Origin: Nitrospirota bacterium
GTDB taxonomy: Bacteria > Nitrospirota > Nitrospiria > JACQBW01
DNA: 57,014 bases
Assembly: GCA_016178585.1 (NCBI GenBank)
Contig: JACOTA010000064.1
Location: 1 to 57,014, forward strand
Direction of reading: 5' to 3'
Shown: one piece after another, positions 8,317 to 15,416 of the stretch
Layout of the letters: every line of letters starts with the position of its first letter
How positions within the stretch are numbered: the first letter of the stretch is position 1
Translations under genes and position numbers: made by a program
The notes under the pieces: model-generated
What the model was told of the DNA's origin: nothing
Databases searched by the model: none
Seen by the model: the letters and a program-made list of their open reading frames with translations, nothing else

Positions 8317-11202
8317 TCAAAATGAGTTTCCCATGCTGAAATAGATTTGTTTCTCTCCTGAGGAATTCAACCCTAAAGCGGTTCCAAGCCGGCCTCGTAC
8401 CGGCAAATGGTAAAAAAGATTGAAATCGACTTTGAATTCGGCTCCGACACCCGTTTTGAAATCCTGGATTGATGGCGTTTGATCCCAGGCGGCTCCGTAA
8501 TCCACAAATAAACCGGCATGGAGCCTTTTGACAAAATAGGGAATGGTTCCACTCCCTTTTTCAACGAGTGGGAAAGGAAACCTGTATTCAAGATTGGCAA
8601 CAATCATATTTTGTCCAATCATCTGATGAGAGGGATACCCTCTTAAAAAAAAATCATCCTGTTCTAGAAAGGGCTGATCAATGACTAAAGGGCCTCCCAA
8701 TTGAAACGCCCGCTGAGCGATTAGCTCCCCTTGACCGATTCCGCCGGTTATTTGGCCTGCCAGGACACCGTGAGGAACAAACAAAGCGTGGTATTCACGG
8801 ATATTTGCGATATATTTAACAAGGTTAAAATCACTTCCTAATTTTTTGTCCGAATCTTCTATCAAGAGCTGAACCGTTCTCCCCTCTTCATGGCTGATAG
8901 ACAAAGGGTATTCTTCGGAAGAGTCATAAATGTATCCCCCTTTGATCGTACTCAGGGTTCCCGTTTGCGGAGGTAGAAATCCAAAAGGAGAAGAAAGGGG
9001 CGAAAAACCTTTTCTTTCAAATCCTATTTTTAGAACCTGCTTTGAATGAAATCTTAAAAAAGGAAATAAAAAATTCGCTTTAAAAATTTGCTGGCGCTCC
9101 CAATAACTATTTCTTTGACCCGTCGAATTGACTAATAAATTGGCATAATATTTTGGCGTATCAGAATACCCAAGGTCAAGGGTAGAGTAGAATTGGTCAT
9201 TCATATAGTCTAACAGGTAAGAAAACCTCTTGCTTTCCAGACCATAAAGGCCCACGACCAGGTACCGATGTTGTCTTAAAACATCTATTCCGGTCGTCCA
9301 GGCTCCCAGTTGGGCCCCCGCTTCGTCAATGCCTCCCCAGGGCACCCAGAATTGGGGAAAAAGGGTCTTCCAGGGAGTATAAGGAACACTTTTAAAGGTT
9401 TCGGGAACCTGTATCTTTTTTGTGTGGTCTTGTCCCGGCCTTTCTTTTATTAAATCCTCTTTTTCTTGCTTCCCTGTGAAAAAAAATTTACTTTCCATCA
9501 CCGCAAGATCGAATCCTTTGGCGCCGTAGGTCGAAAATAAAATCTCTTTTCGACCAGGAGACACAGATGGGAGAAAAACGCCTCCCAGCACATTCGTTAA
9601 TTGACGAATCTCCTTTGTCTTTAGATCGTATCCATGCAGGTTATAGATACCGTTGCGATCTGACACAAACAGAATCTGATCGTCAGTCGTTCCGGGGACA
9701 GGAGTCAGATTTTGAAATGAATCGTCGGTCAGTTGCTCTTTTTCCCGGGTCTTCCGGTCAAATAGATAAATATTTTGTTTCCCCTTTTCCCACCCCGAAA
9801 AGACAATTTTTTCTTCATCATTCAGCCATCTGGGACTGGAAATCAGAAACGAATCTGAAAAAGGGGTCATTCCGATAACCGCTGACTTTTCGAAACTCCA
9901 AAGCGCCAATCTGTTTTTTCCCAGCTCCTCCTGGACAAAAACAAGAAAATGCCCCTGGGGAGAATAATCAACCTCTTTGCCCCTCAATCCATTCGTCAAT
10001 CTTTTGGTCTCTTTTTTTGAAAGATCGCGGGAGTAAAGATCACTAAAAAAGGAAAAGTTTTGATAAACCTCAAGCTGGGAATAGATGATTTTCTGACCAT
10101 CGGGAGACCATGCCGCGTCAAAACCGGTATTCCGCCGGGAAAGAACCCGGTCGTTTTTTCCCTCCCGATCGACAACGTGAAAAGAAGGATAATGATCCGG
10201 GCTATGCTCCGTATATAAAATATTTTTTCCGTCAGGAGAATACCGTCCGCCTAAAATCTCGTTCCCCCTATCCGTTAAAAGACGAACGGACGTAAGGCCC
10301 AAATCCCTGACCTTTTTTGCCGCCGTAGAATAACGAACATTTAATCCAGTCCTCCATTCAGCCCATAAATCAAGGTAATCTCTTTCCAAAACCTCTTCGG
10401 CTGTTTTTTCAACGCGAAACGGAAGCGTATTCCGGCTATATCTACGGCTGATTTCCGTTAACTTTTCGGGCCCATATTTTTTTGCGATAAATTGATAGAA
10501 CTTTGCGCCATAAAGATAGGGGAGAAAACCATCCGGCCAGATTGTTAACGCTCCGCTCGCCTGATCAATGGAATCAAGCTGATGATCCAGCACGGCCATT
10601 CGTAAAATCATTTCGGTAAAAGAGTTATCCATCCGGTCGCTGGTTCCTTCTGTGGTTTCCATATAAACCGCCAACCCTTCAATCATCCAAAGGGGCTGCC
10701 AGATATTTGGAATCGAAAATAACGGGACCGGATTTCTTCCAAAGAAATACCGCATCAATAAAGGGAAACCACCGACCGAATCAAGATGGAGAATATGCGT
10801 ATATTCATGGGTAATGACCACCCGAAGCCAATCCTCATATCGAATCGGTTGAATGCCTAATCCACCCGCGGGCTGGGTAGGGGTTATGGTGATAATATTG
10901 TTCGGAAAGGGGGTTGCCTGACCAAAAACAGCATCGAGATAATCCGAAATAATCAGATCGGTTTTAGACCCCGGCGTCCATTGAAACCGTTGAGAAAGTG
11001 ACTGGTGAACCTCTTCCGCGATCTGTGACGCTTTCAGGGCAATTTCTTGCTCATTTTGATGGTAATAAACCTGAAAATGAGGAGATTCAATAACTTCCCA
11101 TCGTAGCTGTGGATCAAACTTTTCAAAGGGAATGAAGGTTGGCCCGCATCCATAAAGAGAAAAAAAAATAATAAGGGCATAAATCAGCTTGAATCTGCGC
11201 AT
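8317..11202 (-). CDS. Outer-membrane lipoprotein: peptidase-like domain, TolB-like propeller and Omp85-like barrel
   Basis: A 961-residue protein. Residues 1-19 are a lipoprotein signal with lipobox LYGC (Cys19). Residues 36-290 look like a gluzincin metallopeptidase (peptidase MA type): HEYTH at 132-136 gives two zinc His and the catalytic Glu, and EGLAVY at 175-180 gives the third ligand. Residues 305-570 hold repeated SPDGK/WSPDGQ-type blades of a TolB/DPP6-like beta-propeller. From about 605 to the C-terminal Phe the pattern is an outer-membrane barrel of the bacterial surface antigen type, including an FLRGY motif like the Omp85 loop-6 VRGF/Y. No POTRA domain is visible. The architecture is seen directly; an envelope protease or protein-assembly role is inference. 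Confidence 0.8.
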   Translation of the reverse strand: MRRFKLIYALIIFFSLYGCGPTFIPFEKFDPQLRWEVIESPHFQVYYHQNEQEIALKASQIAEEVHQSLSQRFQWTPGSKTDLIISDYLDAVFGQATPFPNNIITITPTQPAGGLGIQPIRYEDWLRVVITHEYTHILHLDSVGGFPLLMRYFFGRNPVPLFSIPNIWQPLWMIEGLAVYMETTEGTSDRMDNSFTEMILRMAVLDHQLDSIDQASGALTIWPDGFLPYLYGAKFYQFIAKKYGPEKLTEISRRYSRNTLPFRVEKTAEEVLERDYLDLWAEWRTGLNVRYSTAAKKVRDLGLTSVRLLTDRGNEILGGRYSPDGKNILYTEHSPDHYPSFHVVDREGKNDRVLSRRNTGFDAAWSPDGQKIIYSQLEVYQNFSFFSDLYSRDLSKKETKRLTNGLRGKEVDYSPQGHFLVFVQEELGKNRLALWSFEKSAVIGMTPFSDSFLISSPRWLNDEEKIVFSGWEKGKQNIYLFDRKTREKEQLTDDSFQNLTPVPGTTDDQILFVSDRNGIYNLHGYDLKTKEIRQLTNVLGGVFLPSVSPGRKEILFSTYGAKGFDLAVMESKFFFTGKQEKEDLIKERPGQDHTKKIQVPETFKSVPYTPWKTLFPQFWVPWGGIDEAGAQLGAWTTGIDVLRQHRYLVVGLYGLESKRFSYLLDYMNDQFYSTLDLGYSDTPKYYANLLVNSTGQRNSYWERQQIFKANFLFPFLRFHSKQVLKIGFERKGFSPLSSPFGFLPPQTGTLSTIKGGYIYDSSEEYPLSISHEEGRTVQLLIEDSDKKLGSDFNLVKYIANIREYHALFVPHGVLAGQITGGIGQGELIAQRAFQLGGPLVIDQPFLEQDDFFLRGYPSHQMIGQNMIVANLEYRFPFPLVEKGSGTIPYFVKRLHAGLFVDYGAAWDQTPSIQDFKTGVGAEFKVDFNLFYHLPVRGRLGTALGLNSSGEKQIYFSMGNSF

Positions 11203-11222
11203 TCAGGATTTTCTTTAAATAA

Positions 11223-11267
11223 GAATTAAAATTTTGTCTGATCTTAAAGAGGAATTAAAATTTTGTC
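11223..11267. repeat. Short tandem duplication spanning the promoter of the minus-strand lipoprotein gene
   Basis: A 16-base unit (GAATTAAAATTTTGTC) occurs at 11223-11238 and 11252-11267, a 29-base period, and the sequences after each copy are also similar (ATCTTAAAG / ACTTAAAG). On the minus strand the unit contains the -35 box and spacer of the promoter, so the duplication copies part of a promoter. Confidence 0.75.
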
Positions 11268-11269
11268 AA
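11241..11269 (-). promoter_or_regulatory. Promoter of the 961-residue lipoprotein gene
   Basis: On the minus strand TTGACA (11269-11264) and TAAGAT (11246-11241) are 17 bases apart. The predicted start near 11234 gives a leader of about 30 bases before ATG 11202. Confidence 0.6.
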
Positions 11270-11293
11270 CTTAAAGAAAATATCTCTAAGAGA

Positions 11294-11322
11294 TTGATTA
11301 TTTTAAGTAAAAAGGCTATAAA
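11294..11322 (+). promoter_or_regulatory. msrA promoter, leaderless layout
   Basis: TTGATT at 11294-11299 and TATAAA at 11317-11322 are 17 bases apart. Only seven bases separate the -10 box from ATG 11330, so the transcript should start at or within the start codon. Confidence 0.6.
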
Positions 11323-11329
11323 GATATTA

Positions 11330-11890
11330 ATGAAACAGACGGAATCTTTTCAAAAAGAGAGGGGAATCGCGACCCTTGGAGGAGGGTGTTTTTGGTGCCT
11401 TGATGCTGTTTTCGCCGAGCTTGCCGGGGTGGAAAAAGTCGAATCGGGTTATTCCGGCGGTACGGTGCCCAATCCCTCCTATAAACAGGTTTGCACAGAA
11501 ACCACCGGACATGCAGAAGTGGTTCAGCTCACATTCAATCCTCAGGTTATCTCTTTTAAGGACCTTCTGGAAATCTTTTTTACTTTCCACGACCCAACGA
11601 CCTTAAATCGCCAGGGTGCGGATACCGGCACCCAGTATCGGTCAGCCATTTTTTACCATAGCCCGGAACAAAAAATGATGGCCGAACAGGTCATAAAAGA
11701 AATCAACGCCTCTCAAATTTGGAATGCTCCTATTGTCACTGAGGTTTTCCCATTTACAACGTTTTATCGCGCGGAAAACTATCACCAGGAATATTATAAA
11801 AACAATCCGGACCAGTTGTATTGCGTCGCTGTCATAGCGCCTAAAGTAGCGAAGTTCCATAAAAAATACTTTTCGAAACTTAAGAAATGA
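11330..11890 (+). CDS. msrA: Peptide-methionine (S)-S-oxide reductase
   Basis: MsrA repairs oxidised methionine (the S-sulfoxide) in proteins using thioredoxin. The protein is 186 residues with the active-site motif GGGCFWC (catalytic Cys20), the typical VESGYSGG, the HAEVVQ loop and HDPTTLNRQGADTGTQYRS. The frame is open back to TTG 11234, but that region overlaps the divergent promoters and encodes a Lys/Ile-rich extension absent in the family. ATG 11330 directly follows a -10 box, which fits a leaderless start. It is divergent from the large lipoprotein gene. Confidence 0.93.
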   Translation: MKQTESFQKERGIATLGGGCFWCLDAVFAELAGVEKVESGYSGGTVPNPSYKQVCTETTGHAEVVQLTFNPQVISFKDLLEIFFTFHDPTTLNRQGADTGTQYRSAIFYHSPEQKMMAEQVIKEINASQIWNAPIVTEVFPFTTFYRAENYHQEYYKNNPDQLYCVAVIAPKVAKFHKKYFSKLKK

Positions 11891-11957
11891 TTAATTTTTT
11901 AAAGTTTCTCTTCCGCAATCCTCCTCGCGAAATTTTTCTGGATAAATTTCATTTAAT

Positions 11958-11985
11958 TTGACAAAAAGTAAATATCTTGTAATCT
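11958..11985 (+). promoter_or_regulatory. Promoter before the DUF4845-like gene, leaderless layout
   Basis: TTGACA at 11958-11963 and TAATCT at 11980-11985 are 16 bases apart; ATG 11993 follows after seven bases. Confidence 0.55.
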
Positions 11986-11992
11986 TTAAAAG

Positions 11993-12367
11993 ATGAAGAA
12001 ACAATCTGGAAAAATTACTATTGGGTTTCTGGTATTTGCGGCGCTGTTTGGAATTGCTTTGGACGCGGCTTTTCAAATTGTTCCAATTTATATGAATTAT
12101 CTTAATTTTAAGAACGAAGTGGAAAGCAGGGCAATAGAGACTCAACAGTCATCTGTGGACAACGGTGAAAAAATTAGAGACGTATTAATGAAAAAAGCGT
12201 CGGAATATCATATACCCCTGGCTGACGAACGCTTATTAATCGATTTTGATAATCATTCAACCCATATTAAAGCGTCCTGGTCTGTAGAGGCAAAATTTCT
12301 TGGCGGGTATTACAAAAAAACCATTTCTTTTATAGCTGAAGCGACAAAAGCTAATTTAAGATCATAA
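11993..12367 (+). CDS. Small membrane-anchored protein resembling DUF4845
   Basis: A 124-residue protein with a basic N-terminus, one transmembrane helix at about 8-30 (ITIGFLVFAALFGIALDAA) and a soluble, probably periplasmic domain. The layout, with a helix followed by IVPIYMNYLNFKNEVESRA, then a short helix and beta-strands, resembles the DUF4845 family. I could not confirm that. No catalytic motif is visible. It has its own promoter whose -10 box lies seven bases from ATG. Its stop codon overlaps the end of dusB on the other strand by six bases. Confidence 0.65.
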   Translation: MKKQSGKITIGFLVFAALFGIALDAAFQIVPIYMNYLNFKNEVESRAIETQQSSVDNGEKIRDVLMKKASEYHIPLADERLLIDFDNHSTHIKASWSVEAKFLGGYYKKTISFIAEATKANLRS

Positions 12368-13372
12368 AACCGGAGCTGATTCAGCCGTCAGTGTCTCAAA
12401 AAAGCGCTCGACCGTTTCAAAAAAGACGCCTTTGTTTTCGGCCCGATTAATCTCCGCCCTGAATGTCCCTCCGTTCCGAAGGCCTCTGGTGTACCAGCAG
12501 GCATGTTTTCTCATAAGGATCGTTCCCTGATCCTCTCCATAAAATTGCATCATTAATTCAAAATGCTTTAGAAGAATCTCTTTCTTTTCAATCATTGAAG
12601 GCGGTCCTATCTTATGACCGGTTTTCAGGTACTCTTTGATCTGAGTGAAGATCCAGGGATTGCCAAAAGATCCCCGTCCGATCATGATCCCGTCACAACC
12701 GGTTTCCTTTAAAATCGCTTCCGCATCCTCCGGCGAATTAATATCCCCGTTTCCAATCACCGGTATTTTAATGGCTTCTTTTACTTTTTTAATCCAGCCC
12801 CAATTGGCTTTTCCGGAAAAGCCCTGTGCGACCGTCCGTCCATGAACGATGATCGCTGAAATCCCAGAATCCTCAGCCATTTTTGCCAGTTCTTCAGCAT
12901 AAATGTTCTGATCATCCATCCCAATTCTCATCTTCATCGTAACGGGGACCTTAACCGCCTTCACTGTCGATTCCAAAATGTCTCTCGCCCGGCAAGGGTC
13001 TTTCATCACGCCGGCCCCAGCCCCGGACCGGGTGACTTTTCGAACCGGACACCCAAAGTTAATGTCCACAATGTCCGCCCCATATTCTTCCGCAAATCGT
13101 GCCGCTCTGGCCATGGGTTCGGGATGATGACCAAAAATCTGAATGGAAAGGGGTTTTTCTTCCGGAAGCGAGGTCAGAAATCTTTTCGTTTTTTCGTTGT
13201 TCCTTACCAGGCCTTCACTGCTGATTAATTCGGTCACCACCAAACCACACCCGAACGCTTTAACGATTGTTCTAAAAGGAAGATCGCTTACGCCCGCAAT
13301 GGGGGCAAGAATCAGGTTGTTTTCGATAGACCGGCTGCCAATTTGTAAGGGATGGAGTCGTTCAAAAGTCAT
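12362..13372 (-). CDS. dusB: tRNA-dihydrouridine synthase
   Basis: This FMN enzyme reduces uridine to dihydrouridine in the D-loop of tRNA. The 336-residue protein has the TIM-barrel start LILAPIAGVSDLPFR, the signature INFGCPVRKVTRSGAGAG with the catalytic Cys, the HGRTVAQGFSGKANW phosphate and FMN region, GNGDI, and IMIGRGSFGNPWIF. It is followed by the helical tRNA-binding C-terminal domain. The DusB symbol follows the overall fit to the bacterial dusB/nifR3 group. Its ATG overlaps the tsaD stop by four bases (ATGA), so the two are translationally coupled. Confidence 0.93.
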   Translation of the reverse strand: MTFERLHPLQIGSRSIENNLILAPIAGVSDLPFRTIVKAFGCGLVVTELISSEGLVRNNEKTKRFLTSLPEEKPLSIQIFGHHPEPMARAARFAEEYGADIVDINFGCPVRKVTRSGAGAGVMKDPCRARDILESTVKAVKVPVTMKMRIGMDDQNIYAEELAKMAEDSGISAIIVHGRTVAQGFSGKANWGWIKKVKEAIKIPVIGNGDINSPEDAEAILKETGCDGIMIGRGSFGNPWIFTQIKEYLKTGHKIGPPSMIEKKEILLKHFELMMQFYGEDQGTILMRKHACWYTRGLRNGGTFRAEINRAENKGVFFETVERFFETLTAESAPVL

Positions 13373-14385
13373 CCATTGGCCTCCTCCAGGGTTAATGAGC
13401 CGACAGGATTTAAATCCAATGAAGCAAAATGTTTTTTTTCGAAATGGTCCAGTGCGGCGCGCGCGATCATGGCCGCGTTATCGGTGCAAAATCTTGGAGA
13501 AGGGATATGAACCTGGATCCCCTCCCTCTTCCCTTCTTCAGACATTTCAGCTCGTAAACGGGAATTGGCCGCCACACCTCCGACAATGACGATATTGGGA
13601 ATTTTAAATTCCAGCGCCGCCCGAAGTGTCTTCTTCACTAAAACATCGACGATCGCTTGTTGAAAGCCAGCGGCGATTTGAGGAAGCATCCCTTTAATTT
13701 CATCTTCGGTTTTCTTCTCCAGGAAAGTTCGAAGAGAAGTCTTTAAACCGCTAAAACTAAAGTCGTACGAATTTTTTGATAAAAAGGCTCGTGGAAAAAT
13801 GAATTGATCCGGGTCCTGGCGTTTTGCCAACTCGTCTATCACCGGTCCTCCCGGATATCCCAGGTTGAGCATTTTTCCAGCTTTATCCAACGCTTCTCCG
13901 GCCGCATCATCTATCGAATGCCCTAAAGAAAAATAGGATCCTGATCCTTCAACCCGGTACAGATTTGTGTGGCCTCCTGACACGACCAATGCAATAAAGG
14001 GATAGGGAAGACCGGGGTTTTCTAGAAAAATAGAATGGATATGGCCCTCAAGGTGGTGAATTCCAATTAAGGGAATATTCAGCGCATACGATAACGCTTT
14101 TCCAAACGACACACCAACGACCAATGCCCCGACTAATCCGGGTCCATAAGTCACGGCGACCGCATCTAATTCAGAAAATGGGAGGCCTGCCTGGCGAATG
14201 GCTTCTAATACCATCGGTTGAATCATCTCCATATGCTTTCGGCTGGCCAACTCAGGAACAATTCCTCCAAAGGGTGCATGAGTTGCAACCTGAGTAGAAA
14301 GTAAGTTGGCCAAAATGAGATGTCCGTCTTTCAAAACAGACACTCCTGTTTCATCACAAGAAGTTTCGATCGCTAAAATATTCAT
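13369..14385 (-). CDS. tsaD: tRNA N6-adenosine threonylcarbamoyltransferase
   Basis: TsaD transfers the threonylcarbamoyl group to A37 of tRNAs that read ANN codons. The 338-residue ASKHA-fold protein starts ILAIETSCDETGVSVL and contains HHLEGHIHS, whose two His bind the metal. VSGGHTNLY and the later GGVAANSRLR and DNAAMIA motifs complete the active site. It lies between the polysaccharide deacetylase gene (18-base gap) and dusB (four-base overlap), forming one minus-strand operon that links two tRNA-modification enzymes. Confidence 0.96.
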   Translation of the reverse strand: MNILAIETSCDETGVSVLKDGHLILANLLSTQVATHAPFGGIVPELASRKHMEMIQPMVLEAIRQAGLPFSELDAVAVTYGPGLVGALVVGVSFGKALSYALNIPLIGIHHLEGHIHSIFLENPGLPYPFIALVVSGGHTNLYRVEGSGSYFSLGHSIDDAAGEALDKAGKMLNLGYPGGPVIDELAKRQDPDQFIFPRAFLSKNSYDFSFSGLKTSLRTFLEKKTEDEIKGMLPQIAAGFQQAIVDVLVKKTLRAALEFKIPNIVIVGGVAANSRLRAEMSEEGKREGIQVHIPSPRFCTDNAAMIARAALDHFEKKHFASLDLNPVGSLTLEEANG

Positions 14386-14402
14386 TTTATAGCTCTAAAT
14401 CC

Positions 14403-15239
14403 TTACCTGACTAACGTTGAAATGGGTACGACATCTATCCCCTCTTGATCAAGATGGGACAAAAATTCACCTAAAGCCTTCATCGTGTTTCGCCTGGGGT
14501 GACCGATGGCAACGGCCGTCCCGTGTTGATGGGACAGCTTGATCAATCGGTTTAACTCTCCTTTGATCTCTTCAAGATTATCATCGTTATCGAGAAAGAC
14601 CTGCCGTTCGGCTGACTTGACCCCGATTTCTTCGGCCACCTCAAAGGCTACGGTTTCGGCCGTTGTTCGGCTATCGACAAAAAACAGGTTTTGCGATTTC
14701 ACCTCATTTAAGATAACCTCCATCTCCCCCCGGTTCGAAGTAATTCTAGACCCCATGTGGTTGTTCACACCCTGGATATACGGAAGGGCATGAATGTCTG
14801 AACGGGTTTGGCTTAAGATCGCGTCTTTTGTCATGTTATGGTAAATCGCTCCTTTTCCGGGGTTTTCCCTCCCTTCAGATTCCATTGGAAGATGGAGTAA
14901 GACATCAAAATGGTTGGCGTGCGCGTCCTCTGCGATTTTTTTCGAATAGGCTTGAAAAGGTAAAATCGCGTAGGATAAATGAGGGTCCATCGCCTTTAAT
15001 CTTTTATAGGCTTTCATATTCGCCCCAAGGTCGTCAATTAAAATAGCAACTTTATCCCTGTGCCCGACCAAAGGTTTAGAAACCGAACCGGTTTCGGGGT
15101 GAACCTTTCTTTCATGGCGTTCCGGTCGTTCCACCCTCTGGATTCTATTTAAGAATTGGTTTGTCACAAAGACCGAGAACCCCAAAGAAATTCCTAGAAA
15201 TATCCAAAACCGTATTTTATTTTTCTTTTTTTTCGCCAC
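14403..15239 (-). CDS. Divergent polysaccharide deacetylase family protein (YibQ-like)
   Basis: A 278-residue protein with a Lys-rich N-terminus and one transmembrane helix (about 10-28), then an extracytoplasmic domain. The domain keeps the family signatures VAILIDDLGAN, LLHLPMES, NNHMGSRIT, FFVDSRTT and AIGHPRRNT. These belong to the divergent polysaccharide deacetylase family (formerly DUF610), a NodB-like barrel of uncertain substrate often found near cell-wall genes. It starts at a GTG (15239) with no clear ribosome site. It is the first gene of the deacetylase-tsaD-dusB operon. Confidence 0.85.
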   Translation of the reverse strand: MAKKKKNKIRFWIFLGISLGFSVFVTNQFLNRIQRVERPERHERKVHPETGSVSKPLVGHRDKVAILIDDLGANMKAYKRLKAMDPHLSYAILPFQAYSKKIAEDAHANHFDVLLHLPMESEGRENPGKGAIYHNMTKDAILSQTRSDIHALPYIQGVNNHMGSRITSNRGEMEVILNEVKSQNLFFVDSRTTAETVAFEVAEEIGVKSAERQVFLDNDDNLEEIKGELNRLIKLSHQHGTAVAIGHPRRNTMKALGEFLSHLDQEGIDVVPISTLVR

Positions 15240-15262
15240 TGATCAGAACGTTTGGTCAACGA

Positions 15263-15300
15263 TAAAAAAAAACACACGCCCAGAAAGCTGAACGTGTGTT
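15263..15300 (-). terminator. Intrinsic terminator downstream of clpC
   Basis: AACACACG at 15271-15278 pairs with CGTGTGTT at 15293-15300. On the minus strand it is followed by eight T residues (A-run 15263-15270). It lies about 115 bases after the clpC stop. The plus-strand side also carries a short T-run. Confidence 0.8.
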
Positions 15301-15331
15301 TTCAACCTGTTTTTAAATAAAAGAAGTGAGG

Positions 15332-15406
15332 CAACCGGCTTGGCCGGTGCGGAACGCGGGGTTCGGGGGCATCGGAGAATGCGAAGCATCACACGGGCCC
15401 CTGAAT
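15332..15406 (+). repeat. Structured dispersed repeat, copy A
   Basis: A 25-base core (15353-15377, GCGGGGTTCGGGGGCATCGG inside it) is identical to one at 37774-37798. Upstream is a hairpin ACCGGC-ttg-GCCGGT (15334-15348). TTCGGGGGC (15362-15370) pairs with GCCCCTGAA (15397-15405), enclosing a small hairpin ATGC-GAA-GCAT (15379-15389). The inner hairpin differs in sequence from copy B but keeps its pairing and GAA loop. It lies just past the clpC stop, before the terminator. Confidence 0.75.
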
Positions 15407-15416
15407 ATAATAGCCT

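Noticed and set aside
13143-13589. 148-residue plus-strand frame
   Set aside because: Antisense to dusB and tsaD; no recognisable motif.
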